Source: JANJTB01 sp032027125
GTDB lineage: Bacteria > Bacteroidota > Ignavibacteria > Kapaibacteriales > UBA2268
Length of the DNA stretch: 64,000 nt
Direction: 5' to 3'
Assembly (NCBI GenBank): GCA_032027125.1
Contig: JAVSMQ010000001.1
Span: 3,086,846-3,150,845, forward strand
Numbering within the stretch: the first letter of the stretch is position 1; the number at the start of each line of letters is the position of its first letter. Of the stretch, positions 7,224 through 14,931 are shown piece after piece. The position numbers and the translations under genes were made by a program. The notes under the pieces were generated by a model. That model saw only the letters and a program-made list of their open reading frames with translations, made no database searches and had not been told where the DNA came from.

Positions 7224-7721
7224 ATGACTAAACAAGAGATAGACCAGAAAGAAGAAAAACTTCTGGAGTTGACAAGAACCTTTTGCACTCAAAAATTAAA
7301 CGATGAATATTTTCAGTTATGCGAAAAACTTATAAAGAAACTTGGACGAAAAAAAGATGTTCCTTTTCAAAGAGGAAAAATTGAGATTTGGGCAGCAGCA
7401 ATTGTTTATACTATCGGTTCGATAAATTTTTTGTTTGATAAGTCATTTGAGCCATATATGACCGCAACACAGATTAGTGAATACTTTGGAGCAAAAAATT
7501 CCACTGTTTCCAATAAAGCTCGCGAGATTCAATCTATGTTTAATTTGTCGTATTTTAGTCCTGAGTTTTCAACCCAACACAGCATTAATTCTAACCCTTT
7601 AACCAATATGGTGATGGTTGACGGGTTTATTGTTCCGTTAGATACTTTACCGGAAGATTTACAACTTCAGGTCAGAGAAGCAAGAGCAAAAGGAGGAGAT
7701 ATTGAATTTCATACAAGATAA
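7224..7721 (+). CDS. DUF6398-like protein
   Basis: About 165 residues from ATG 7224 (an in-frame TTG at 7209 is too close to the promoter to be preferred). The core KIEIWAAAIVYTIGSINFLF, followed by MTATQISEYFGAKNSTVSNK and AREIQSMFNL, combines a short hydrophobic helix with an HTH-like segment, the pattern of the DUF6398 family in which I place it. The C-terminus (GFIVPLDTLPEDLQLQVREA) is also typical. The family has no known function; the HTH-like middle suggests nucleic-acid binding. It has its own module-D promoter. Confidence 0.55.
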   Translation: MTKQEIDQKEEKLLELTRTFCTQKLNDEYFQLCEKLIKKLGRKKDVPFQRGKIEIWAAAIVYTIGSINFLFDKSFEPYMTATQISEYFGAKNSTVSNKAREIQSMFNLSYFSPEFSTQHSINSNPLTNMVMVDGFIVPLDTLPEDLQLQVREARAKGGDIEFHTR

Positions 7722-7812
7722 GAATGAAAATTTTGTCGGCTGATGATAAATGAAAACATAACTTACATCATTTGCTTTAACTATATAAGAATTAAATAGC
7801 AAGGAGATAATT

Positions 7813-8217
7813 ATGAAACCGGATTTGGATATAGCAATCCAAAAACACTTCGATGCAATCAATAATCGTGATTTAAACGCTTTTAAATCACACCTTACGA
7901 AAACTGAAACCTTGTACACAATCGTACAAAACGGTTTTGCTTTTAAAACTCCTGAAGAAACAATTGCTATTCATAAGGATTGGTTCAATGACCATGATTG
8001 GATTTGGGAGGGTTCTGTGGTTCACAAAGTAGTCGGCGAAGATATGGCAATGGTGTTGATAAAATATGAATACCGCGCCAGAGCGGTAGACAAACCCTTC
8101 AGCACTTGGTTAACTTATGTTTTTAAATTAGAAGACAACGAGTGGCGCATTATACATGACCATAATACCGCACTTGACTTCTATGCTTTTACAAAATCAG
8201 CAGGGCTAAATGACTAA
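7813..8217 (+). CDS. SnoaL-like / DUF4440 (NTF2-fold) protein
   Basis: A 134-residue single-domain protein. The start (IQKHFDAINNRDLNAFKSHL), the middle HKDWFNDHDWIWEGSVVHKV, a strand-rich part (MAMVLIKYEYRARAV), TWLTYVFKLEDNEWRIIHDH and NTALD at the end form the cone-shaped NTF2-like fold with the usual W-R-I-x-H-D-H-x-T signature of DUF4440/SnoaL-like proteins. Members are ketosteroid-isomerase-like enzymes or ligand-binding proteins, and the substrate cannot be told here. A good AAGGAG RBS precedes ATG 7813. Confidence 0.7.
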   Translation: MKPDLDIAIQKHFDAINNRDLNAFKSHLTKTETLYTIVQNGFAFKTPEETIAIHKDWFNDHDWIWEGSVVHKVVGEDMAMVLIKYEYRARAVDKPFSTWLTYVFKLEDNEWRIIHDHNTALDFYAFTKSAGLND

Positions 8218-8333
8218 CAAATTGAAAGACATTAATCATGTATCAATAATGTAAGTGAATTGAAGACCTTTCAGAATAATTGAAAGGGAAAGTGAAAATA
8301 TATAACCTAAAAATCTAAAGCATTTACAATAAA

Positions 8334-8398
8334 GGGTGAAGCAAATCGTTGATAGATATAGACTTAACAAATATTTTTTCAACAATTTAACTTCACCC
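8334..8398 (+). repeat. Inverted repeat just before the transposase start
   Basis: GGGTGAAG (8334-8341) is perfectly complementary to CTTCACCC (8391-8398), with an inner GTTGA/TCAAC pair, giving a stem-loop ending two bases before ATG 8401. It could be a translation-blocking hairpin of the insertion sequence, which protects against read-through expression, or part of its left end. Only the sequence symmetry is seen. Confidence 0.5.
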
Positions 8399-8400
8399 AA

Positions 8401-8778
8401 ATGATGAATGTCAAAAATAATAAAAAAACTGTTAAAATCAAAACAAGTTTTACAGCCCAAAGATTGACCAACTATTCCGGCTTACTTCCTGTCTTTAAAT
8501 TCATGCATAAACTTGGTTTCTTTGATAAGCTCGGAGCCGTTAACCTTCCATTAGGCAGGAATATCAAATACAGCACCCAATCTATTTATGGTATCATAGT
8601 GTTGGGTCTTATAGCCGGAATGAACCGTATATCGAAAATGGAAAGTTTCAGCCGCGACGCATTGATACAGGAATTATTCGGATTATCCGGTCATATAGAT
8701 GAAGATACGATAGCTAACCGGATAAAGCGTTTTTCTTTTCATCATACAAATAATCTGATAGAGCACATTGGTCAAATG
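8401..8778 (+). pseudogene. N-terminal fragment of an IS1380-like DDE transposase (interrupted by adapter sequence)
   Basis: About 126 codons read SGLLPVFKFMHKLGFFDKLG, YGIIVLGLIAGMNRISKMES and LSGHIDEDTIANRIKRF, the N-terminal helical part of IS1380-family (DDE_Tnp_1 group) transposases, which are normally about 400-450 residues. The genuine sequence ends at 8778, where a synthetic Nextera junction begins; the catalytic domain is not in the assembly. The truncation is therefore an assembly artefact rather than proven gene decay: the real IS copy may be intact. Confidence 0.75.
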
Positions 8779-8816
8779 CTGTCTCTTATACACATCTAGA
8801 TGTGTATAAGAGACAG
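8779..8816. other. Nextera mate-pair junction adapter (artefact)
   Basis: CTGTCTCTTATACACATCT (8779-8797) is followed directly by its reverse complement AGATGTGTATAAGAGACAG (8798-8816). This is the 19-bp Tn5 mosaic end joined head to head, the exact circularisation junction of Nextera mate-pair libraries. It is not biological sequence. Its translation gives the contaminant peptide SYTHLDVYKRQ. Confidence 0.97.
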
Positions 8817-9063
8817 GATATAGACTTAACAAATATTTTTTCAACAATTTAACTTCACCCAAATGATGAATGTCAAAAATAATAAAAAAACTGTTAAAAT
8901 CAAAACAAGTTTTACAGCCCAAAGATTGACCAACTATTCCGGCTTACTTCCTGTCTTTAAATTCATGCATAAACTTGGTTTCTTTGATAAGCTCGGAGCC
9001 GTTAACCTTCCATTAGGCAGGAATATCAAATACAGCACCCAATCTATTTATGGTATCATAGTG
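8817..9063. repeat. Artefactual second copy of 8355-8601
   Basis: These 247 bases repeat 8355-8601 (offset 462) with no difference that I see, and are bounded on both sides by adapter sequence. The copy is best explained as a mate-pair read placed into the scaffold, not as a tandem duplication. The apparent second transposase start at 8863 should not be annotated as a gene. Confidence 0.93.
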
Positions 9064-9099
9064 GTCTCTTATACACATCTAGATGTGTATAAGAGACAG
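9064..9099. other. Second Nextera mate-pair junction adapter (artefact)
   Basis: Seventeen bases of the mosaic end (GTCTCTTATACACATCT, 9064-9080) followed by the full reverse complement AGATGTGTATAAGAGACAG (9081-9099); the first two bases of the junction are lost. After it, sequence resumes at 9100 with what is probably the right part of the IS or its flank. Confidence 0.97.
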
Positions 9100-9412
9100 T
9101 TTTGAAAGTGGGTTTTGTTATAACTCAGGGGAAAAATGTCCCGGAACCCGAAATATTATGTTTTCGGGGTGAATAACTCTTTTTTTTTTCTTACTTTTGA
9201 ATTACTTTAGATTTTTAGGTAGAATACATCTTTGGAATCTTTATTTAAAATTCAACTGCTTTTTTCAAAACAACACAACCAAAGTACAAATCCATACTGC
9301 AAAACTCCCCCCCCAAAAAAAAATCAATTCACTAAAAAAAAACTTGTGCAATCAAATAATTGCATGTATATTTGCAACTGTATGATTGCATATATTTAAA
9401 AAAGAATAAAAA
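9100..9412. other. 313-bp noncoding stretch after the adapter
   Basis: The first 80 bases (to the GGGGTGAATAAC at about 9165-9176) may be the right end of the insertion sequence. Homopolymer runs follow (T run at 9180, C8A9 at 9308-9324) and then the ArsR promoter region. No coding frame is supported. Confidence 0.5.
9347..9397 (+). promoter_or_regulatory. Candidate operator/promoter of the ArsR operon
   Basis: TTGCA occurs at 9360-9364, 9372-9376 and 9386-9390, with a reversed TGCAAT at 9347-9352 and TATATTTA at 9390-9397 as a possible -7 element. The clustered, partly inverted TTGCA words sit right before the TTG start of the ArsR-family gene, where autoregulators of this family bind. The operator role is inferred from position and repetition only. 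Confidence 0.4.
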
Positions 9413-9736
9413 TTGAAAGTAAGAAGAGACATATTTCAGGCAATAGCCGACCCAACTCGCAGAGCGATTCTGACTTTGCTGGCATTCCAGGCATTGACAC
9501 CCAATACCATTGCCGAACATTTCGATACAACGCGACAGGCAGTATCTAAACATCTAAAAATCCTGAGCGAATGTGAATTGGTAAAATACCGGCAGCAGGG
9601 AAGAGAAATTATTTACGAATTGGAAATTGACAAAATGAAAGAAATAGACCTTTGGTTAGAGCAGTTCCGAAAAATCTGGGAAACGAAATTTAATCAGTTA
9701 GACAGTGTTTTATCAACTTTTAGGATAAATAAATAA
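9413..9736 (+). CDS. ArsR-family transcriptional regulator
   Basis: 107 residues from a TTG start. The opening RRDIFQAIADPTRRAILTLL and the recognition helix TRQAVSKHLKILSECELVKY are the classic ArsR winged helix; the R-x-G-R-E-I-I-Y-E-L wing follows. No metal-binding cysteines are present, so it belongs to the non-metal ArsR type that is often co-transcribed with a SRPBCC/AHSA1 gene. Its stop overlaps the next ATG by one base (TAATG at 9734-9738). It probably represses its own operon (9413-10921). Confidence 0.9.
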   Translation: MKVRRDIFQAIADPTRRAILTLLAFQALTPNTIAEHFDTTRQAVSKHLKILSECELVKYRQQGREIIYELEIDKMKEIDLWLEQFRKIWETKFNQLDSVLSTFRINK

Positions 9737-10236
9737 TGAGTATATATTCCACACAAGTCGTAAAAGACTTAAAAGAAAAATCAATTCTCGTTTCAAGAGA
9801 ATTTGACGCACCGGTAGAGCTGGTGTGGAGAGCATTTACAGAAAGTGAAATTTTAGACCGCTGGTGGGGTCCTGCCCCCTGGAGAGCAGAAACAAAATTT
9901 CAGGATTTCTCGGTTGGAGGCTATTGGCTTTATGCAATGGTCAGTCCTGAAAATGAAAAGCATTGGGCAAGAATGAATTATTTGTCTATTGATAAATTTA
10001 AGAATTTTCAATTGGAGGATGCTTTTTGTGATGAAAATGGTATCATTAATTCCGAATTGCCTGTCTCCAAAGGTATTAATGAATTTACAGTAACTAAGAC
10101 AGGCACAAAAGTAGAATTTAAGATGACCTATTCTACTAAAGAGCAGCTACAGGCTATTATAGCAATGGGCTTTGAAGAAGGCATCACTATTTGTTTGGAA
10201 CAATTGAACCAACTTATTATTAACTCTAAAATATAG
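9736..10236 (+). CDS. SRPBCC / AHSA1-type ligand-binding protein
   Basis: 166 residues with the START/Bet v1-like fold signature: ILVSREFDAPVELVWRAFTE, then ILDRWWGPAPWRAETKFQDF and GGYWLYAMVSPENEKHW, ending with a long amphipathic helix GFEEGITICLEQLNQLI. The family binds hydrophobic ligands (or, as Aha1 relatives, Hsp90), but the bacterial ones next to ArsR regulators have no firm role. It is translationally coupled to the ArsR gene and followed four bases later by the DUF998 gene. Confidence 0.88.
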   Translation: MSIYSTQVVKDLKEKSILVSREFDAPVELVWRAFTESEILDRWWGPAPWRAETKFQDFSVGGYWLYAMVSPENEKHWARMNYLSIDKFKNFQLEDAFCDENGIINSELPVSKGINEFTVTKTGTKVEFKMTYSTKEQLQAIIAMGFEEGITICLEQLNQLIINSKI

Positions 10237-10240
10237 AATC

Positions 10241-10921
10241 ATGGAACAATTTAAAAAATCGAACTTGCCTAATTTGGTAATGGCTTCTTCAGCCATTTCA
10301 TTATTCTGTTTACTTCTTCTCCACTTTTTTAGTCCGGAGTTTGAACCGAATTGGCGGATGGTAAGTGAATATGCTCTCGGTAATCATCGTTGGCTGGTTT
10401 CATTGTTCTTTATTTTTTGGGGTTTGAGTTCAATCTCATTAGCTTTTGGTTTATGGAATCAGGTTAGCTCTAAATCTTCAAAAGTTGGTGTCATTTTATT
10501 ATTCATATCAGGAATTGGTGCTTCACTTGCAGCATTATTTGATGTAAGTCAGCCGACCGGACATGGTATTGCAGGTTTCTTAGGCATTCCGACCGTTCCG
10601 GTTGCTGCACTGTTAATTTCGTATCATTTAAGCAAAAAACATGAATGGTTTTCATTTTCAAAACCGATGAAATATCTTGCCCATTGTACCTGGATTTCGC
10701 TTGTACTTATGATAATTACAATGGTAATAATGATGTCAGGCTTTCAAAATGCTGGAATTGAAATGGGACCTGATTCTCCGCCGCCATCACATGTACCGGA
10801 TGGAGTAGTTGCACTCGTTGGTTATGTAAACAGAATACTTATTTTAATAGACATATTCTGGCTTATTTATGTGGCAAAAGCATTGAAAACATTAGAAATC
10901 CAACATTCACAAAATATTTAG
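10241..10921 (+). CDS. DUF998 family integral membrane protein
   Basis: 226 residues with six predicted membrane helices (first MASSAISLFCLLLLHFF, last ILILIDIFWLIYVAKAL). The segments WRMVSEYALGNHRWLVSLFF and GIAGFLGIPTVPVAALLISY match DUF998 proteins, in which a conserved S-E-Y-x-L-G motif follows the first helix. Function unknown; the family is commonly found with ArsR/SRPBCC genes, as here, which suggests one operon. The stop is followed by a hairpin at 10936-10972. Confidence 0.83.
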   Translation: MEQFKKSNLPNLVMASSAISLFCLLLLHFFSPEFEPNWRMVSEYALGNHRWLVSLFFIFWGLSSISLAFGLWNQVSSKSSKVGVILLFISGIGASLAALFDVSQPTGHGIAGFLGIPTVPVAALLISYHLSKKHEWFSFSKPMKYLAHCTWISLVLMIITMVIMMSGFQNAGIEMGPDSPPPSHVPDGVVALVGYVNRILILIDIFWLIYVAKALKTLEIQHSQNI

Positions 10922-10935
10922 AAATGACTTTCCCT

Positions 10936-10972
10936 ATGCCCGGGTGCAGAATTTTCCGTTTGCATCCGGCAT
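10936..10972 (+). terminator. Hairpin after the ArsR-SRPBCC-DUF998 operon
   Basis: ATGCCCGGGTGCA (10936-10948) pairs with TGCATCCGGCAT (10961-10972) with one bulge and a mismatch, giving a strong stem with a 12-base loop. No long T-run follows, so termination efficiency is uncertain. Confidence 0.45.
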
Positions 10973-11025
10973 AAATTTTACACTTAACCGTTTACATTAA
11001 ATTCCAAATAATTTAAGGTAAAATT

Positions 11026-11409
11026 ATGTCAAAAAGAAATAAAATCATATATAGGATTGCCACAGTCTGGCTGTCTTTAGGTATGCTGTCAAGTGGTATA
11101 GTGCAGCTATTGAATATTAAATCGGAAACGGATTTTATTTTACAGTTGGGCTATCCTGTCTATTTTTTAACAATATTGGGTATATGGAAAATTCTGGGAG
11201 TTGTAGCAGTTTTGATTCCGAATTTTCCTTTAGTAAAGGAATGGGCTTATGCAGGATTTTTCTTTACAATGACTGGAGCATTATATTCCCAAATAGCTAT
11301 GGGGAATGCTTTAGGTGAAATATTCCCGCCGATATTACTTATTGTTCTGACTGTTGTGTCATGGTATTTCAGACAGGCAGACAGGAAAGTTATTTCATCT
11401 AATAAGTAA
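11026..11409 (+). CDS. DoxX-like family membrane protein
   Basis: 127 residues with four membrane helices. The sequence LSLGMLSSGIVQLLNI, GYPVYFLTILGIWKILGVVA and LVKEWAYAGFFFTMTGALYS, closing with LTVVSWYFRQADR, is the DoxX-like (DUF6640/DoxX_2) pattern with the conserved W-K-x-L-G-x-x-A and K-E-W-A-Y-A-G-F. Several family members are linked to redox or quinone processes, but most are uncharacterised. It stands alone after the ArsR operon. Confidence 0.83.
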   Translation: MSKRNKIIYRIATVWLSLGMLSSGIVQLLNIKSETDFILQLGYPVYFLTILGIWKILGVVAVLIPNFPLVKEWAYAGFFFTMTGALYSQIAMGNALGEIFPPILLIVLTVVSWYFRQADRKVISSNK

Positions 11410-11446
11410 AGGAAATGATTCGTTTGTTATTTTTTATTTAGAGAAA

Positions 11447-11500
11447 TTTGGAAATATTTAGTTATTTTTAATTATATTTACTGAGAGTTCGAGAATTAAT
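11447..11500 (+). promoter_or_regulatory. Possible diverged module copy F
   Basis: TTTG (11447-11450) and TATATTTA (11473-11480) lie 22 bases apart, slightly over the usual spacing, followed by TTTACTGAGAGTTCG and AATTAATG, which resemble TTTATTGAGTGTTCG and AATAAATG of copy B. The membrane-protein gene starts 44 bases later, at 11544. Confidence 0.35.
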
Positions 11501-11543
11501 GTGAAAGCTATTAAAGCAAACATAACAAAATTGGAAAGACTAT

Positions 11544-11984
11544 ATGAACAACAAAATTGCAATAGGATTAGCTACATTTATAATCATACTTAATGGATTT
11601 ATTGGACATTTTTTTGCACCAAATGGTATTTTTTTAACACCAATAGTCTTAATAATAACGACTTTATTCGTTGCATTTGGAACAAAGAACATAAACGTCA
11701 TTATAATTAGTATTTTAACTTATTTTTTTGTTGCACTAAACGATATTTCAATTAAACTTTATTCTGGAGGATCTCACGATAACGAAGGACTGTGTTTTGT
11801 TCACCTGTTTTTGTTTTTTGGACTTATTCCTACTTTTGGAATTCTTTTTGTAGGTATTTTCAAGCAAAATGAAGAAAAATTGGTAAATAAAATTATAGCA
11901 TTAGTACTGTTTGTTTTACTAATTGCAATTCACATGCTAATATTTAGAAGCCTTGGACTTGGACGATTTTATTCCATAGAATAA
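11544..11984 (+). CDS. Uncharacterised four-helix membrane protein
   Basis: 146 residues with four strongly hydrophobic segments (about residues 5-22, 30-48, 50-66, 88-108 and a last one at 115-135). The only polar stretch of note is ISIKLYSGGSHDNEGLCFVH between helices. I do not recognise a family; similar small inner-membrane proteins of unknown role are frequent in Bacteroidota accessory regions. A degenerate promoter module precedes it. Confidence 0.6.
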   Translation: MNNKIAIGLATFIIILNGFIGHFFAPNGIFLTPIVLIITTLFVAFGTKNINVIIISILTYFFVALNDISIKLYSGGSHDNEGLCFVHLFLFFGLIPTFGILFVGIFKQNEEKLVNKIIALVLFVLLIAIHMLIFRSLGLGRFYSIE

Positions 11985-12055
11985 CATTAGCCTCTCAAAT
12001 AAATCCATACAATTATTCGTTTGATTCATTTATTCATCAGTAATATTATAAAAAT

Positions 12056-12631
12056 ATGAAAAACAAAAATAGTAATATAAAAGAGTTGCCACCTGAAGTG
12101 CAAAAAGAACTGCTCAGTACATTGAAAGCCCGTTTCGGGAAAAATATGGACCGACATAAAGAGCTTGTATGGACTAAAGTACAGACAAAGCTCGAAACTA
12201 ATCCCGTAAAGCTATGGTCATTGAGCGAGATGGAAAGAACCGGAGGTGAACCGGATGTTGTCGGCTTTGATAAGAATACAGGTGAATATATTTTTTATGA
12301 CTGCTCATCGGAAACCCCTAAAGGTCGCAGAAGTGTTTGTTACGACAGAGAAGCTCTGGAATCAAGGAAAGAACATAAACCGGAAAATAACGCTGTTGAT
12401 ATGGCATCAGAAATGTGTATAGAACTTTTAACTGAAGAGCAGTACCGTGAACTTCAACAGCTCGGACAGTTTGATTTGAAAACTTCAAGCTGGGTGAAAA
12501 CTCCTGCTGATATTAGAAAACTCGGCGGTGCCGTATTTTGCGACCGCAGATACAATCATGTATTTCTATATCACAACGGTGCCGAATCTTATTATGCAGT
12601 CAGGGGATTTCGGGGAATGCTGAGGGTTTGA
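12056..12631 (+). CDS. DUF4256 family protein
   Basis: 191 residues, soluble. Near-signature segments of DUF4256 are present: LLSTLKARFGKNMDRHKELV, SEMERTGGEPDVVGFDKNTG, YIFYDCSSETPKGRRSVCYD and VFCDRRYNHVFLYHNGAESY, closing with YAVRGFRGMLRV. The length matches the family (about 185-195). No function is known. It is a single gene, with higher G+C than the noncoding DNA around it, consistent with recent acquisition of a widely exchanged gene. Confidence 0.9.
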   Translation: MKNKNSNIKELPPEVQKELLSTLKARFGKNMDRHKELVWTKVQTKLETNPVKLWSLSEMERTGGEPDVVGFDKNTGEYIFYDCSSETPKGRRSVCYDREALESRKEHKPENNAVDMASEMCIELLTEEQYRELQQLGQFDLKTSSWVKTPADIRKLGGAVFCDRRYNHVFLYHNGAESYYAVRGFRGMLRV

Positions 12632-12793
12632 ATTTTATGCAGACAGCTAAATTTGGATGCTGCATGTCAAATCCTAATTGCTAATTTAATTCCCTCTCAC
12701 ACTTTAGCTCGGGACTACGAACCATCGGTAGGGTTCATTCTATAACCACTTTTTTGGATTGATATATTATTGATACAATAATGCATTACCAAA

Positions 12794-13639
12794 TTACTTT
12801 ACAATCACTATTGCTTTTGAGTAAACAGCGGTTGAACTTCTAATTACAAGATTATATACTCCTGAATTGATATTGCTGATATTATAATTTAATATTCCGC
12901 TGCTGAGGTATCCGCCTGTTTTGACTACTTCACCGTATGTATTGTATAACTCTAAACTGACTTCGCCGCTGTATGGCAGGTCAATGTTAATAAAATCTGT
13001 TGCCGGATTCGGGTACAACCTGATTTTGTCAGTTACAAAATCCTCAACCGATAAGGGTAAATCACAATCTAATAGCGATAATGTCACAGAATTGTAACTA
13101 CATACAGCAAAATTTCCATCATCACTTGTAATACCTACCTGCCAGACATCTGAAGAAAATTCAGATGAATTATTAAGATTAAAAGAAAGTTGTGCTATTT
13201 TGTCAATATTATCATTATAAAATTTCATCAGGTTTGTATTTTGTTGCAACCCTGTACCGAGAATATCAGTATCTTTCCAGTTAATATCAAGAGTTGCATA
13301 GTCCTGAGCATTAACATCATTAATAATATTATCTTCAAAAAAGTACTCATTGTCAATATTATAGACAAAGAACTCATATAATGCCGTATCACTTATGTCT
13401 TTGGATTTGAACAAGTAAGTCCACATTGTTGCAGTTCCTTTCAATAAGTCAATTTCCAACACGCTTTCAGGAAAAGCTACAGCTTCTGCTATAATTAGTT
13501 CGGATTGAATTTCCAATCCTGGAACATTGTTTAGCAAAGCATCATAACCATCACGGGCAGTCATCAAATTGTATGTTTGAGAGTATGATGCGGCTGTAAA
13601 AAATACAACCATTAAGACAGTTAATAAAGACTTTTTCAT
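12794..13639 (-). CDS. Secreted protein with a type IX secretion C-terminal domain
   Basis: 281 residues. An N-terminal signal peptide (KKSLLTVLMVVFFTAASYSQ) and a C-terminal T9SS type A sorting domain (RLYPNPATDFINIDL, GEVSLELYNTYGEVVKTGGY, SGVYNLVIRS) flank a central domain of about 170 residues that I do not recognise. The protein should be exported to the periplasm, then moved through the T9SS to the cell surface or medium. No catalytic motif is visible. It is a monocistronic gene. Confidence 0.85.
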   Translation of the reverse strand: MKKSLLTVLMVVFFTAASYSQTYNLMTARDGYDALLNNVPGLEIQSELIIAEAVAFPESVLEIDLLKGTATMWTYLFKSKDISDTALYEFFVYNIDNEYFFEDNIINDVNAQDYATLDINWKDTDILGTGLQQNTNLMKFYNDNIDKIAQLSFNLNNSSEFSSDVWQVGITSDDGNFAVCSYNSVTLSLLDCDLPLSVEDFVTDKIRLYPNPATDFINIDLPYSGEVSLELYNTYGEVVKTGGYLSSGILNYNISNINSGVYNLVIRSSTAVYSKAIVIVK

Positions 13640-13704
13640 TTCTTTTTCTCCTTAAATATTTTAATAATTGGGTATGATACCAAATTTAACGATTTATGAT
13701 GGTA

Positions 13705-14541
13705 TCAACCTAATTCAAAAGATGTCACTCCGAATACTTTTTGCAAATCAATATCCGGCTCTTTTTTTGAGTACATGCGTACTGTTTCAAATACCAATCT
13801 CATGTCATGTTTTGAAGCAAGCTGCACAGCAAAATCATTCTTTTCCGGTATATCAATATAAATAAGTTCATCAACAGCGTGAGTAGCCAATGCCTTATAA
13901 ATATTATCGGCAATCGCGAAACTGTCAGCAAAAAGAGGACCTATTTTGAAACCCTTTCTGCAAGGTCTGATTACACCCCAGCCGCCTAATTTCCCGTTTT
14001 TATAATGTGCATAAGCGTGTATATTAGGCATTTCGAGCCAGGCATCAATAAAATTATGGCGCTCGGCAGGGAAACATTTCAAATCGTATTTATAAATTAA
14101 CTGTTTATCAATGTTATCCATAAAAACAAGATTTTCCGAAGTTCTGAAATTATTACCGATACCTTCAAATCTTGAATTTTTATATGCCCGTTTAAATCCG
14201 ATTCTTTCGTAATTCTCTACCTTATCAAGTACACCGTCAATACCGATATTGCACCCTTCGAGATAATTAAGTGCTGCTAAAGCAAGCTGAGTTCCGGCTG
14301 TAGTACCACGGTATTCAGGCTCAACCACATAAAAACCTATGAAACCGAATTCATTGGAATATTTAACTGCGGATATACATCCCACAACCCTTGAATCAAT
14401 TTCAGCAATAAAAAATCCTTTTGGGTCTGCTTTATAAAAAGCCCAGCCGTCAGCATTGCCCGGATTCCACCCTTCCTTATATGCAAGATGTGCCGCAATT
14501 TCCATTTCAGCCATATCCATATTCCGGATAATACATGCCAT
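13705..14541 (-). CDS. GNAT-family N-acetyltransferase with a second acetyltransferase-like domain
   Basis: 278 residues. Residues 5-130 form a GNAT domain: MDMAEMEIAAHLAYKEGWNP at the start, FFIAEIDSRVVGCISAVKYS strands, then the acetyl-CoA loop region EPEYRGTTAGTQLALAALNY. The second half (VIRPCRKGFKIGPLFADSFA, IYIDIPEKNDFAVQLASKHD) matches the YitH/Acetyltransf_18 domain that follows GNAT in this two-domain subgroup. The substrate is unknown. It lies 66 bases upstream, on the same strand, of the T9SS cargo gene, but probably has its own promoter. Confidence 0.85.
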   Translation of the reverse strand: MACIIRNMDMAEMEIAAHLAYKEGWNPGNADGWAFYKADPKGFFIAEIDSRVVGCISAVKYSNEFGFIGFYVVEPEYRGTTAGTQLALAALNYLEGCNIGIDGVLDKVENYERIGFKRAYKNSRFEGIGNNFRTSENLVFMDNIDKQLIYKYDLKCFPAERHNFIDAWLEMPNIHAYAHYKNGKLGGWGVIRPCRKGFKIGPLFADSFAIADNIYKALATHAVDELIYIDIPEKNDFAVQLASKHDMRLVFETVRMYSKKEPDIDLQKVFGVTSFELG

Positions 14542-14931
14542 TTATACACCTAAATCATTTAACAACATAACTTCTAAATTTATATAACGTTTATAAACCA
14601 TTTTTACTTGAATCTATATTAATAAAACTGATATTATTTTAGAATTGTATGATTTCAAAACAACTTACTAAAATTTGGGCTTCCGGTTGCCTATAATCCG
14701 GCAGGGCAGATACATGCTATTATTTTTTCTCAATCTCCTGAAATTGTCTCTCTGAAGCGGAGCGAAGAGTCCATGATTTTATTTATTGAACAGCCTGGAT
14801 GCTTCACTTCGTTCAGCATGACCAACCAAAAAGTGTCGTTCTATGTTGAAACTATTTCGATATACTTTGAATTTATTTAGACCATATCAGCTCTGTCATA
14901 ATCCTGATTCATTCAGAAAGCACTAAAATAC
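14542..14931. repeat. 390-bp intergenic region with a degenerate REP-like inverted repeat
   Basis: No coding frame is supported. Bases 14747-14823 hold GAAGCGGAGCGAAGAGTC and, 40 bases on, GCTTCACTTCGTTCAGCATG; these are partly complementary halves with the TTCGCTCAG-type core seen more clearly at 51757-51816. It seems to be a worn copy of the same intergenic repeat. Confidence 0.5.

Noticed and set aside
8683..9105. Short ORFs across the IS region (including a second transposase start at 8863)
   Set aside because: They run through synthetic adapter sequence and an artefactual copy; the peptides contain the adapter translation.
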